64,000 nucleotides of DNA, from contig NZ_BMRX01000010.1 of assembly GCF_014648855.1 (NCBI RefSeq), positions 313,521-377,520 on the forward strand, written 5' to 3'. Under the pieces are notes generated by a model. The model was given only the letters and a program-made list of their open reading frames with translations. It did no database searches and had not been told where the DNA came from. Source of the DNA: Streptomyces parvulus. GTDB lineage: Bacteria; Actinomycetota; Actinomycetes; Streptomycetales; Streptomycetaceae. Within the stretch, counting starts at the first letter, position 1; each line of letters begins with the position of its first letter. Of this stretch, positions 41,878 to 50,084 are shown in pieces. Position numbers and translations under genes: made by a program.

Positions 41878-42762
41878 ATGAGCTCAGTGCTCCAGCCTGC
41901 TTCGACGGGCAATGACCCGTCGGCCGATCCGACACCCGCCGGCGCCTACCGGCCCGTCTCCTCGCACCTGGCGATAGCGCCGCCGGTGAGCGTGGTCATT
42001 CCCGCCATGAACGAGGCGGAGAACCTTCCCTACGTCTTCAAGACCCTGCCCGACTGGATCCACGAGGTCGTCCTCGTCGACGGCAACTCCACCGACGACA
42101 CCATCGAGGTCGCCCGGTCGCTGCGGCCGGACGTCAAGGTGGTGGAGCAGCGCGGCAAGGGCAAGGGGGACGCGCTGATCACCGGCTTCGAGGCGTGCAC
42201 CGGGGACATCATCGTCATGGTCGACGCCGACGGCTCGGCCGACGGCCAGGAGATCGTGTCGTACGTCTCCGCGCTCGTCTCCGGCGCCGACTTCGCCAAG
42301 GGCTCCCGCTTCGCCAACGGCGGTGGCACCGACGACATGACCTTCATCCGCAAGCTCGGCAACCGCGTCCTGTGCGCGGTGGTCAACCGGAAGTTCGGCG
42401 CCCGGTACACCGACCTGTGCTACGGCTACAACGCGTTCTGGCGGCACTGCCTCGACAAGATCGACCTCGACTGCACCGGGTTCGAGGTGGAGACCCTGAT
42501 GAACATCAGGGTGGTCAAGGCGGGCCTGAAGGTCCAGGAGATTCCCAGCCACGAGTACCTGCGCATCCACGGCGTGAGCAACCTGCGCGCCGTCCGGGAC
42601 GGGCTGCGGGTGCTGAGAGTCATCCTCGACGAGCGCTCCAACCGCCGTGCGCTGCGCGGCCGTACGCGCTCGGCGACCATCGGCCCGGTGGGTTCCGTCA
42701 CCGCCGTCGCCCCGGCGGTCCCCGTGAGCGCGGTGGCCCCCGCCCGCGGGAAGGCGTCTTGA
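41878..42762 (+). CDS. GT2 glycosyltransferase (polyprenol-phosphate sugar transferase type)
   Basis: 294 residues. GT-A domain at about 35-240: SVVIPAMNEAENLP, the nucleotide-binding VLVDGNSTDDT and the metal-binding DADGS; the GKGDALITGFEACTGDIIVM segment is typical of dolichol/polyprenol-phosphate mannosyl- or glucosyltransferases. No membrane helices, so it acts at the inner face of the membrane. It is the first gene of an operon with a second GT2 and a polysaccharide deacetylase. ATG at 41878 follows GAGAGGGACCAGACTC. Confidence 0.87.
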   Translation: MSSVLQPASTGNDPSADPTPAGAYRPVSSHLAIAPPVSVVIPAMNEAENLPYVFKTLPDWIHEVVLVDGNSTDDTIEVARSLRPDVKVVEQRGKGKGDALITGFEACTGDIIVMVDADGSADGQEIVSYVSALVSGADFAKGSRFANGGGTDDMTFIRKLGNRVLCAVVNRKFGARYTDLCYGYNAFWRHCLDKIDLDCTGFEVETLMNIRVVKAGLKVQEIPSHEYLRIHGVSNLRAVRDGLRVLRVILDERSNRRALRGRTRSATIGPVGSVTAVAPAVPVSAVAPARGKAS

Positions 42763-43769
42763 GCGGTACCCGCGCCTCGCTCACGGTCTCCGTGGTGATC
42801 TGCGTGTACACCGAGGACCGCTGGGAGGACATCCTCGCGGCGGTCGCCTCGGTGGGCGCGCAGTCCCACCCGGCCCGGGAGACGCTGCTGGTCGTCGACC
42901 ACAACGAGGCGCTCCGGGAACGGCTGGCCGAGGAGTACGGGGGACGGCCCGAGGTGCGGGTGCTCGCCAACGCGGGCCCCCGCGGCCTGTCGGCCGGCCG
43001 CAACACCGGCATCGCGGCCTCGCGCGGCGAGGTGATCGCCTTCCTCGACGACGACGCCGTGGCCGAACCCGGCTGGCTCGGGCACTTCGCCGAGGCGTAC
43101 ACCGATCCGGCGGTCGTCGCCGTCGGCGGGCGCACCGAGCCCGTCTGGGCGTCGGGGCACCGGCCCGTCTGGTTCCCGGAGGAGTTCGACTGGGTGGTGG
43201 GCTGCACCTACCGCGGCCTGCCGCCCGGCCGGGTCCGGGTGCGCAACGTGCTGGGCGGCAACGCCTCCTTCCGGCGGGAGGCGTTCGACGCCGCGGGCGG
43301 CTTCGCCACCGGCATCGGACGCGACGGCGACAAGCGGCCGCTGGGGTGCGAGGAGACCGAGCTGTGCATCAGGCTCTCCCGCGCCCGGCCCGACGCCGTA
43401 CTCCTGATCGACGACCGCGCGGTGATCCACCACCGGGTGCCGGCGGCGCGCGAGCGCTTCGGCTACTTCCGCACCCGCGCGTACGCCGAGGGGCTGTCCA
43501 AGGCCCTGGTGGCGCGCAGCGTCGGCGCGGACAAAGGCCTGGAGTCGGAACGCCGGTACGCCACCCGGGTGCTGCCGGCCGGGGTGGCGCGCGGGCTGCG
43601 CGACGCCGTGCTGGCCCGGCCGGGCGGCGCGGGCCGGGCGGGAGCGATCGTCGCCGGGGTGCTGACGGCGGCCGGCGGCTACGTCGTGGGGAGCCTGCGG
43701 GCCCGGCGCGGCGGGGCCGCCTTCTCGGTGGCGCCGCTAGCCCCCGCCGAGGGAGGCGCGCATGGCTGA
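42759..43769 (+). CDS. GT2 glycosyltransferase, TTG start
   Basis: 336 residues. GT-A fold with SVVICVYTEDRW, the nucleotide-binding AGRNTGIAASRGEVIAFLDDD (the DDD is the metal site) and GGNASFRREAFDAAGGF in the acceptor region; then CEETELCIRLSR. The start is a TTG overlapping the upstream stop (TTGA), consistent with coupled translation. The C-terminal region has a hydrophobic segment (VVAGVLTAAGGYVVGSL) that may tether it to the membrane. Likely extends a surface or exopolysaccharide chain. Confidence 0.85.
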   Translation: MSGTRASLTVSVVICVYTEDRWEDILAAVASVGAQSHPARETLLVVDHNEALRERLAEEYGGRPEVRVLANAGPRGLSAGRNTGIAASRGEVIAFLDDDAVAEPGWLGHFAEAYTDPAVVAVGGRTEPVWASGHRPVWFPEEFDWVVGCTYRGLPPGRVRVRNVLGGNASFRREAFDAAGGFATGIGRDGDKRPLGCEETELCIRLSRARPDAVLLIDDRAVIHHRVPAARERFGYFRTRAYAEGLSKALVARSVGADKGLESERRYATRVLPAGVARGLRDAVLARPGGAGRAGAIVAGVLTAAGGYVVGSLRARRGGAAFSVAPLAPAEGGAHG

Positions 43770-44571
43770 GCAGGACGACGCCCGCGTACCGGTGCTCATG
43801 TACCACGCGGTCGCCGCCGACCCGAACGACGCCACCCGCGCCCTGTCGGTGACCCCGGAGGCCTTCGCGGAGCAGCTGGCGGCGATCGCCGACCGGGGCC
43901 TCACCCCGGTCGGCACGGCGGAGCTGGCCGCCGCCTGGCGCTCGGGGCGTCCGCTGCCGAGGCGGCCCGTCCTGATCACCTTCGACGACGGCTACGAGGG
44001 GGTGCACCGGCACGCCCTGCCCGCCCTCGCCAAGCACGGCTTCCCGGCCACCCTGTTCGTCTCGACGGGCTGGCTGCGCGGTCCGTACGAGACCGGGGGC
44101 GCCCCGGACACCATGCTCGACTGGGACCAGGTCCGCGAACTGGCCGCGGCCGGTGTGGAGATCGGGGGGCACAGCCACACGCATCCGCAGCTCGACCAGC
44201 TCGGCGAGGAGCGGCTGCGGTTCGAGCTGATCCACTGCAAGGAGATCGTCTCCGACCAGCTGGGCACCGTGCCGGCGTCGTTCGCCTACCCGTACGGGTA
44301 CTCCGACCGGCGGGTGCGGCGGGCGGTGCGCGAGACGGGGTACGGGCAGGCGCTCGCGGTCGGCAACGGCCTGGCCCGCCGCGCCCAGGGGCCGTACGCC
44401 CTGCGGCGGGTCACGGTGCGCCGCCGGACGGGGCCGGAGGAGTTCGCCCGGCTGATCGAGGGCCGGGCGATCGCCCGGACCTTCGCCGGGGACCGCGCGC
44501 TGACCAAGGGGTACGCCGTGCTCCGCAGGACGCGGCAGGCGCGCGGGCGGGTGCTGGGGGCCGGTGCCTGA
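43762..44571 (+). CDS. NodB-type polysaccharide deacetylase
   Basis: 269 residues. NodB homology motifs: MT1 TFDDGYEG with D75-D76, MT2 HSHTHP with H137 and H141, and MT3 YPYGYSDRRVRRAV. No signal peptide is visible, so it is cytoplasmic or exported by another route. It overlaps the preceding gene by 8 nt and closes the three-gene glycan operon. Likely deacetylates N-acetylhexosamine residues of the same polymer or lipid-linked sugar. Confidence 0.88.
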   Translation: MAEQDDARVPVLMYHAVAADPNDATRALSVTPEAFAEQLAAIADRGLTPVGTAELAAAWRSGRPLPRRPVLITFDDGYEGVHRHALPALAKHGFPATLFVSTGWLRGPYETGGAPDTMLDWDQVRELAAAGVEIGGHSHTHPQLDQLGEERLRFELIHCKEIVSDQLGTVPASFAYPYGYSDRRVRRAVRETGYGQALAVGNGLARRAQGPYALRRVTVRRRTGPEEFARLIEGRAIARTFAGDRALTKGYAVLRRTRQARGRVLGAGA

Positions 44572-44692
44572 ACCACCGACCGCCCGCACGCGCCGGCCGT
44601 CCGCACCGCCGGACGGGCGGCGCGTGCCGTCCGTACCGCGTGCGCCCGGGAAACCGGGTGCACGCGGCGGCCGGGTGCCGGATCATGACGGC

Positions 44693-45787
44693 ATGTCCGT
44701 GAACCCGCACGACGCCCTGCCGATCCGGCTCAACGTCGACGACAGCGACTCCCCGTCCGACGTCGTCGACGCGCTGTTCCTCGGCCGTTTCGCGACGGGC
44801 GAGCAGCCTTACTCGCACGCGGCGAACATCGACCGCGTACGCTCCGCGGCCACCCTGCTGCCGCAGGGCGCGCGGGTGCTGCGGACCGCCCGCGACGACG
44901 ACCGCAGCGCCGTCCTGGCGGAGGGCGACGGCTGGACGGTGCTCGTCTCGCGGTGGAACCGGGGCGCCGACGTCACCGTGACCGCGACCAGCGCCGAGCT
45001 GGCCGAGAAGGTCCTCGGCGAGGCGACGGACGGCGCGGCGGACGAGCCCGAACCGCAGCCGGAGAACGTCACGATGGGCTTCTGGTACGTCTCCCCGCGC
45101 CGCGGCCCGCACCGCACCACCCGGCAGATCTCCGCCGGCACCTGGGAGGAGGTCCGCGCCAACTACACGGCGCCGGTCGCCGAGGCGATGGACGGCCTGA
45201 TGAAGACGACCCCGGAGGACATCGCGGGCCGCCTGCTGCTCCTGCACGGGCCGCCCGGCACCGGCAAGACGTCGGCGCTGCGGACGCTGGCCCGGTCCTG
45301 GCGGGACTGGTGCCAGGTGGACTGCGTCCTGGACCCGGAGCGGCTCTTCTCCGACGTCGGATACCTGATGGACATCGCCATCGGCGAGGAGGACGCGTCG
45401 GGCAAGGGCCGGTGGCGGCTGCTGCTCCTGGAGGACTGCGACGAGCTGATCCGCGGCGAGGCCAAGCACACCGCCGGGCAGGCGCTCTCCCGGCTGCTGA
45501 ACCTCACGGACGGTCTCCTGGGCCAGGGCCGCAACGTGCTCGTCGGCGTCACGACCAACGAGGACCTCGAACGCCTCCACCCCGCCGTCGTCCGGCCCGG
45601 CCGCTGCCTGGCCCGCATCGAGGTCGGCCCGCTGACCCGCGCGGAGGCGGCCGGGTGGCTCGGCACCGAGGAGGGCGTCGGCCGCGAGGGGGCCACCCTG
45701 GCGGAGCTGTACGCGCTGCGCCGGGGCACCTCGCCGACCGCGCTGCCGGAGCCCCGGGCCGGTGCGGACGCCGGGCTCTACCTGTAG
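44693..45787 (+). CDS. AAA-family ATPase with DUF5925 N-domain
   Basis: 364 residues. N-terminal 150 residues match the actinobacterial DUF5925 module; C-terminal half is an AAA+ ATPase with Walker A HGPPGTGKTS near 186, Walker B LLLLEDCDEL and sensor NEDLERLHPAVVRPGRC. Role unknown; the AAA part resembles proteasome/FtsH-like classical AAA domains, so protein remodelling is plausible. ATG at 44693; GATCAT ends 6 nt upstream, which suggests a leaderless promoter. It is not clearly in operon with the deacetylase (121-nt gap). Confidence 0.85.
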   Translation: MSVNPHDALPIRLNVDDSDSPSDVVDALFLGRFATGEQPYSHAANIDRVRSAATLLPQGARVLRTARDDDRSAVLAEGDGWTVLVSRWNRGADVTVTATSAELAEKVLGEATDGAADEPEPQPENVTMGFWYVSPRRGPHRTTRQISAGTWEEVRANYTAPVAEAMDGLMKTTPEDIAGRLLLLHGPPGTGKTSALRTLARSWRDWCQVDCVLDPERLFSDVGYLMDIAIGEEDASGKGRWRLLLLEDCDELIRGEAKHTAGQALSRLLNLTDGLLGQGRNVLVGVTTNEDLERLHPAVVRPGRCLARIEVGPLTRAEAAGWLGTEEGVGREGATLAELYALRRGTSPTALPEPRAGADAGLYL

Positions 45788-45803
45788 ATGCTTTGATGGG
45801 GGT

Positions 45804-46538
45804 ATGCCCCTGTTCGTCGGCACGTCGGGCTGGCAGTACCGGGACTGGCGGGAGGCCTTCTACCCGCCCGGTCTGCCCGTGCGGCGCTGGCTGGAGCGGT
45901 ACACGGACGTCTTCCCGACGGTCGAGATCAACAACGCCTTCTACCGGCTCCCGGCGCGCGAGACGTTCGAGGCGTGGCGGGAGCGGGTGCATCCGGACTT
46001 CGTGGTCGCGGTCAAGGCCAGCCGCTACCTCACGCACGTCAAACGGCTGCGGGACCCGGCCGAGCCGGTAGAGCGCCTGATGAGCCACGCCGCGGGCCTC
46101 GGTGACCGTCTCGGCCCGGTCCTGCTCCAGCTCCCGCCGACCCTGCGGGCCGACCCGGGCCTCCTGGACGCCTGCCTCGCCCGCTTCCCCTCCGGCACCC
46201 GGGTCGCGGTGGAACCCCGGCACGACTCGTGGTGGACGCCGGAGGTCCGCGAGGTCCTCACGTCCCGGGGAGCGGCCCTGTGCTGGGCGGACGTCCGGGC
46301 CCGCCCGGTCACCCCGCTGTGGCGCACCGCGGACTGGGGCTACGTCCGCTTCCACGAGGGCCGGGCGACACCGTGGCCCCGCTACGGCCGCCGCTCACTG
46401 TCGACCTGGTCCGACCGCATCACGAGCACCTGGTCCCGCGACCAGGACGTCTACGCGTACTTCAACAACGACCAGCACGCGGCGGCGGTGGCGGACGCCC
46501 GGACCTTCGCGAGACTGGCCCGGGGGACGCACCCCTGA
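45804..46538 (+). CDS. DUF72 (YecE-like) TIM-barrel protein
   Basis: 244 residues. Starts LFVGTSGWQYRDWREAFYPP and continues with EINNAFYRLP, the DUF72 hallmarks, then PVLLQLPPTLRADPG and YAYFNNDQHAAAVADA at the end. The family is a TIM barrel of unknown activity. ATG at 45804, 16 nt after the AAA gene, follows GGGGGT. The full length matches family members. Confidence 0.88.
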   Translation: MPLFVGTSGWQYRDWREAFYPPGLPVRRWLERYTDVFPTVEINNAFYRLPARETFEAWRERVHPDFVVAVKASRYLTHVKRLRDPAEPVERLMSHAAGLGDRLGPVLLQLPPTLRADPGLLDACLARFPSGTRVAVEPRHDSWWTPEVREVLTSRGAALCWADVRARPVTPLWRTADWGYVRFHEGRATPWPRYGRRSLSTWSDRITSTWSRDQDVYAYFNNDQHAAAVADARTFARLARGTHP

Positions 46539-46603
46539 AGGGCGCGGGGAACTGCGCGACCAGCGACGACGCACCGGCGGACAACAGCCGGCCCCAGGAA
46601 CGA
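46539..46603. repeat. Common Streptomyces GC-rich intergenic repeat, likely terminator
   Basis: GGGCGCGGGGAACTGCGCGA starts right after the DUF72 stop and continues with ACCAGCGACGACGCACCGGC. I remember this sequence as one of the most frequent intergenic repeats in Streptomyces genomes. The GCGC(GGGGAACT)GCGC core forms a short hairpin between the convergent DUF72 and GntR genes. Confidence 0.6.
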
Positions 46604-46609
46604 CGGGGC

Positions 46610-46978
46610 TCATTCCCCGTAAGCCGCCCGCAGGGCATCCCCCACGGCGGCCGATGCCTGCGCCTGCGTCAGACCGAGCCGTCGAGCCCGCTCGGCATAG
46701 AGCCGCGCGGCGGACGCGACCTCCCGCTCCGCCGCGGAGCCCGCCGCGGCGACGAACGTTCCGTTGCGCCCCCGCGTCTCGATCACCCCGTCGCCCTCCA
46801 GCGCCCGGTAGGCCTTCGCGACGGTGTTCGCGGCGAGCCCCAGGGACTCGGCCAGGCCGCGCACGGTCGGCAGCCGGTAGCCGACCGGCAGGACGCCCGA
46901 GCGGGCCTGGTCGGAGATCTGCGCGCGCACCTGCTCGTAGGGCGGCGCGCCGTCGTCGATGTGGATCTGCAGGGTCAC
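46610..46978 (-). CDS. Short GntR-family (YtrA-like) regulator
   Basis: 122 residues: winged helix at about 10-78 (PPYEQVRAQISDQARSGVLP, then SLGLAANTVAKAYRALEGDG), followed by a short helical tail, as in the YtrA subfamily that dimerises through two helices. Such regulators often control ABC exporters, but none is adjacent. GTG at 46978 is used because the DNA-binding domain begins shortly after it. Confidence 0.82.
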   Translation of the reverse strand: MTLQIHIDDGAPPYEQVRAQISDQARSGVLPVGYRLPTVRGLAESLGLAANTVAKAYRALEGDGVIETRGRNGTFVAAAGSAAEREVASAARLYAERARRLGLTQAQASAAVGDALRAAYGE

Positions 46979-47058
46979 GGGTCGATTGTCCCGTATCCCC
47001 GGTGCCCCCGCGAAAATAGGAGGCACCCGGTGCCCCACCCGCCGTAGCGTGCGCCCAC

Positions 47059-47985
47059 ATGACCGTTCTTGTGCGCGACCTGCGCAGCGACGATCCGGCC
47101 GATGTCGCGGCCTTCGCCCATGTCCGCCACCTCGCCGTGCCGTTCATCCTGTGGACGCCGGAGGCCGTCGTGCACCGGCTCGTCCACACCCCTCCGGACG
47201 CCCGCAGCCGCTCCCTGGTCGCGGAGGAGGACGGTGAGGTGATCGGCACGGCGCAGATCGGTCTCGTCCACGACAGCCCGGAGCCGGGCCAGGCCTACCT
47301 CAACGTCTACGTCCACCCGGACAGGTTCCGGCGCGGGGCGGGCGGGCTGCTGGTGCGCACGGCCGAGGAGTACCTGACCGGCGAGGGCGCGACGAAGCTG
47401 TACTCCTGGGTGCTGGACGGGCCCGCCAACCTGGCCTTCGCCGAACGGCACGGTTACCGGCGGCGCCGCTCGGCGCACTTCCTCCGGCTGGACCTGGCCG
47501 GTGCCGGGCTGCCGGAGCTGCGCACCCCTCCCCCGGGCGTCGAGCTGCGCACCGCCGCCGACTTCGCGGACGACCCCCGGCCCCTGTTCGAGCTGGACGC
47601 GGAGACGGTGGCGGACGAACCGAGCGACGTCGACGTGGAGTTCACGGACTACGAGGCGTGGCTCGCGGACACCTGGCGCAACCCGCTGCTGAACCGCGAC
47701 CTGACCACGGTCGCCGTCGTCGACGGACGCCCGGCCGCCTTCAGCGTCGCCTACACCGACGGCACCCGGTACGCGACCGCGATGACCGGCACGGTCCGCG
47801 CCCAGCGCGGCCGGGGCCTGGCCAAGCTCACCAAGACCGCCTCCCTGCACCGGGCCCGCGCGGCCGGCTGCACGGTGGCCTTCACCGGCAACGACGCCGA
47901 CAACGGCCCGATGCTCGCCATCAACAAGTGGCTCGGGTACGAGGTCTGCGGAACGGAGGTCCGCCATGTCCGCGAACTCGGCTGA
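47059..47985 (+). CDS. Tandem-GNAT acetyltransferase
   Basis: 308 residues with two GNAT domains: the first (about 1-150) with VYVHPDRFRRGAGGLLVRTAE, the second (about 165-305) with TGTVRAQRGRGLAKLTKTAS and a C-terminal KWLGYEVCGTEVRHV. The duplicated arrangement resembles mycothiol synthase but lacks the rest of that gene's context, so the substrate is unknown. ATG at 47059 has TAGCGT 8 nt upstream and no Shine-Dalgarno, fitting leaderless transcription. It overlaps the DUF402 gene by 20 nt. Confidence 0.85.
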   Translation: MTVLVRDLRSDDPADVAAFAHVRHLAVPFILWTPEAVVHRLVHTPPDARSRSLVAEEDGEVIGTAQIGLVHDSPEPGQAYLNVYVHPDRFRRGAGGLLVRTAEEYLTGEGATKLYSWVLDGPANLAFAERHGYRRRRSAHFLRLDLAGAGLPELRTPPPGVELRTAADFADDPRPLFELDAETVADEPSDVDVEFTDYEAWLADTWRNPLLNRDLTTVAVVDGRPAAFSVAYTDGTRYATAMTGTVRAQRGRGLAKLTKTASLHRARAAGCTVAFTGNDADNGPMLAINKWLGYEVCGTEVRHVRELG

Positions 47986-48466
47986 GCCGCCCGCCCGGGT
48001 GGACGTCGTCCTGGTCAAGGCCGGCCGCACGAAGATCCGGTACGCGGCCGAGCTGCTGCACGACGACGGGACCCGCCTCGCCGTCCGCGCGCCCTGGGCC
48101 GGCGCGGGTGTCCGCGACTTCGGCTTCACCCGCTTCGAGTCCGGCGACGTCTTCACCGAGTACTACTGGCGCGAGCGCTGGTACTCGGTGAAGGAGGTCC
48201 GCACGGCCGCCGGAACGCTGAAGGGCTGGTACTGCGACGTCACCCGCCCCGCCGTCCTGACCGGCACGGAACTGGTCGTCGAGGACCTCGACCTGGACCT
48301 GTGGCGCTCGGCCGACGGCACGGACGTACGCCGCCTGGACGAGGACGAGTTCGCCGAGAGCGGCCTGGCCGAGCGCGACCCCGAAGCCGCGGCGGCGGCC
48401 GTGGCCGCGCTGGACGAACTCGAACACCTGGCCCGCGGCGGCGGATTCACGGACCTGCTCGCCTAG
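47966..48466 (+). CDS. DUF402 (Ntdp-like) protein
   Basis: 166 residues. DUF402 core: FTEYYWRERWYSVKEV, then KGWYCDVTRPAVL and VVEDLDLDLW, followed by RRLDEDEFAE and a charged C-terminus. Some family members are nucleoside di/triphosphate phosphatases; the metal-binding acidic residues of the EDLDLDLW strand are present. ATG at 47966 has GGAGG 6 nt upstream, inside the preceding gene. Confidence 0.83.
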   Translation: MSANSAEPPARVDVVLVKAGRTKIRYAAELLHDDGTRLAVRAPWAGAGVRDFGFTRFESGDVFTEYYWRERWYSVKEVRTAAGTLKGWYCDVTRPAVLTGTELVVEDLDLDLWRSADGTDVRRLDEDEFAESGLAERDPEAAAAAVAALDELEHLARGGGFTDLLA

Positions 48467-48499
48467 GGCCCGGCAGGTCCCGGCCCGGCCCTGGGCGGC

Positions 48500-49129
48500 T
48501 CAGCCGGGCAGCGCGACCACCGCGTACCGCTCGTCCGCCACCTCCCTCCCCCACAGCGCGGGGTCGTCCGACAGCCGCTCCACGCGCACCCGGGCGGCGA
48601 GCGGGGCGAGGAGGGCGGTGAGCGCGCCGGAGGGTATGCCGACCGGGGTGACGGTCCCCCACACGCCCTCGACCAGCACCAGGCGGCCCCCGGGGCGCAG
48701 CAGCTGCCACCAGTGGCGCAGGGCCCGCCCCGGATCGGGCAGCGTCCACAGAACGTGACGGACCAGCACGGTGTCGAAGCGCTGCTCCCCCACGGGCGGT
48801 GCCGCCGCGTCACCGGCGAGGAACACCGCGTCACGACCGGCGAGTTTGGCGCGGGCCCGCTCCACCATGGCCCGGGAGAGGTCGACGCCGGTGACTCGGT
48901 GTCCCTGCTCCGACGCGAGGAGCGACAGGCTGCCGGTGCCGCAGCCCAGGTCGAGGAGGTCGCCGGGCCGCGCGGGCAGCCAGGAAGCCAACCGGGCGGC
49001 CCAGGCCCGGCGTACGCCCGGGTCGCGCAGTCCGTGGTCCGGTTCGTCGTCGAAGTCGGCTGCCGCCGCGTCCCAGTCGATGCGCGGCCCGGCACCGGCG
49101 GTGGTCGTCTCGTCACCGTTCTCGTTCAT
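48500..49129 (-). CDS. Class I SAM-dependent methyltransferase
   Basis: 209 residues. SAM motif I LLDLGCGTGSLS at about 58-69, motif II GVDLSRAMVERAR, and post-motif LRPGGRLVLVEG. Small-molecule methyltransferase of unknown substrate. The ATG at 49129 (MNENGDETTTAG) is preferred over upstream alternatives. No neighbouring gene gives its pathway. Confidence 0.85.
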   Translation of the reverse strand: MNENGDETTTAGAGPRIDWDAAAADFDDEPDHGLRDPGVRRAWAARLASWLPARPGDLLDLGCGTGSLSLLASEQGHRVTGVDLSRAMVERARAKLAGRDAVFLAGDAAAPPVGEQRFDTVLVRHVLWTLPDPGRALRHWWQLLRPGGRLVLVEGVWGTVTPVGIPSGALTALLAPLAARVRVERLSDDPALWGREVADERYAVVALPG

Positions 49130-49281
49130 GCACCCAGCGTGACACCCGCCTCTGACAACGGAGTCGGGGCGGGGGTGACGTGACAACCGCCACTGACACG
49201 GATGCTTCGATGAGTGAGTCTCGGGGAAAGGGTCTACCTCCGTGAGAACGCGGAACCCGGTGGATCCGTAAGGAGGCAGCC

Positions 49282-49416
49282 ATGCGCCGTCTGACCGTGC
49301 AGAAGCCCCTGAAGAAGTCCGACGCCCGCCGAGTCCGCGAGGAGGTCGACGAGCGGCCCGCGGGGCGCCCCGAGGTGCGTGCGGACATCGCGCGCACGTG
49401 GTGGCCGGAGAGCTGA
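49282..49416 (+). CDS. 44-residue conserved small protein
   Basis: A complete reading frame of 44 codons: starts MRRLTVQKPLKKSDARRVRE, ends ADIARTWWPES. The ribosome binding site AAGGAGG lies 7 nt before the ATG, which is stronger than for most genes here. The product is highly charged and helical. I recall close relatives in other Streptomyces, but no function is known. It is too short for usual ORF cut-offs. Confidence 0.7.
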   Translation: MRRLTVQKPLKKSDARRVREEVDERPAGRPEVRADIARTWWPES

Positions 49417-49447
49417 CCGGGCGGCCGCGTCATGAGACGCAGACGTG

Positions 49448-49906
49448 TCAGGACAGCCGCTTGCGGTAGTGGAGGCGGTCGTAGGGCCCGTCCACTCGGC
49501 GTTCCACGAGTTCGTACCCGTACTTCGGGTAGATCTTCTGGTTCTCCCACATCATCGCGTTCGTGTAGAGCCTGACCTCGGGCAGGCCCAGCGCACGCGC
49601 GTGCGCGTCCACGAAGTGCAGCAGCCGCCGCCCGACGCCCCTTCCGTGGGCGTCGGGCCGGACGGCGATGCTGTCGAGGAGGAGATGGTCCGGGTGCGCC
49701 TCCAGCACGACGAGGCCCACCGGGTCCCCGCCTGGTCCGCACACGACGAAGACCTTCCCCGCGGCCACGTTCGCCGCGTGGTCCGCCTCCATGGGCTGGG
49801 GCACCACCCCGATGCGCTCGACGTAGGGGCGGTACGCGGCGTCGGTGACCGCCTTCACGGCGGGTACGTCGTCGGTGACCGCCTGGCGTACGGGTTCGTC
49901 TTCCAT
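49448..49906 (-). CDS. GNAT N-acetyltransferase
   Basis: 152 residues, single GNAT domain. AcCoA-binding RPDAHGRGVGRRLLHF at about 87-102, preceded by the strand LLLDSIAV, and followed by LPEVRLYTNAMMWENQKIYPKYGYEL, a typical N-acetyltransferase C-terminal helix and strand. Substrate unknown. It is divergent from the AA10 gene. ATG at 49906. Confidence 0.86.
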   Translation of the reverse strand: MEDEPVRQAVTDDVPAVKAVTDAAYRPYVERIGVVPQPMEADHAANVAAGKVFVVCGPGGDPVGLVVLEAHPDHLLLDSIAVRPDAHGRGVGRRLLHFVDAHARALGLPEVRLYTNAMMWENQKIYPKYGYELVERRVDGPYDRLHYRKRLS

Positions 49907-49915
49907 ACTCCGAAC

Positions 49916-49941
49916 GGTAGCTACCTCAGCTCAGCCTGAGC
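49916..49941. promoter_or_regulatory. Two adjacent palindromes between acetyltransferase and AA10 genes
   Basis: GGTAGCTACC at 49916-49925 and GCTCAGCCTGAGC at 49929-49941 are both perfect inverted repeats, immediately upstream of the minus-strand acetyltransferase start and about 150 nt from the AA10 ATG. The second has a loose likeness to an iron-box core. No regulator can be named. Confidence 0.3.
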
Positions 49942-50084
49942 ACTCCCTTAACGCGACCATAAGGATCTCCACCACCCCTCTCCAGCAGGCGATTTCACGG
50001 TTTCTTGGGGCTAGTTTGCTGATCACCCCCACGGGTTCCGGCCCACGTCCCCCCGTCCACCGTGACCGTCTCCAGGAGATCCCC

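Noticed and set aside
42195..42758. Longer start for the second glycosyltransferase within the first gene
   Set aside because: The glycosyltransferase domain begins right after the TTG at 42759, and upstream residues are Arg/Pro-rich shadow sequence.
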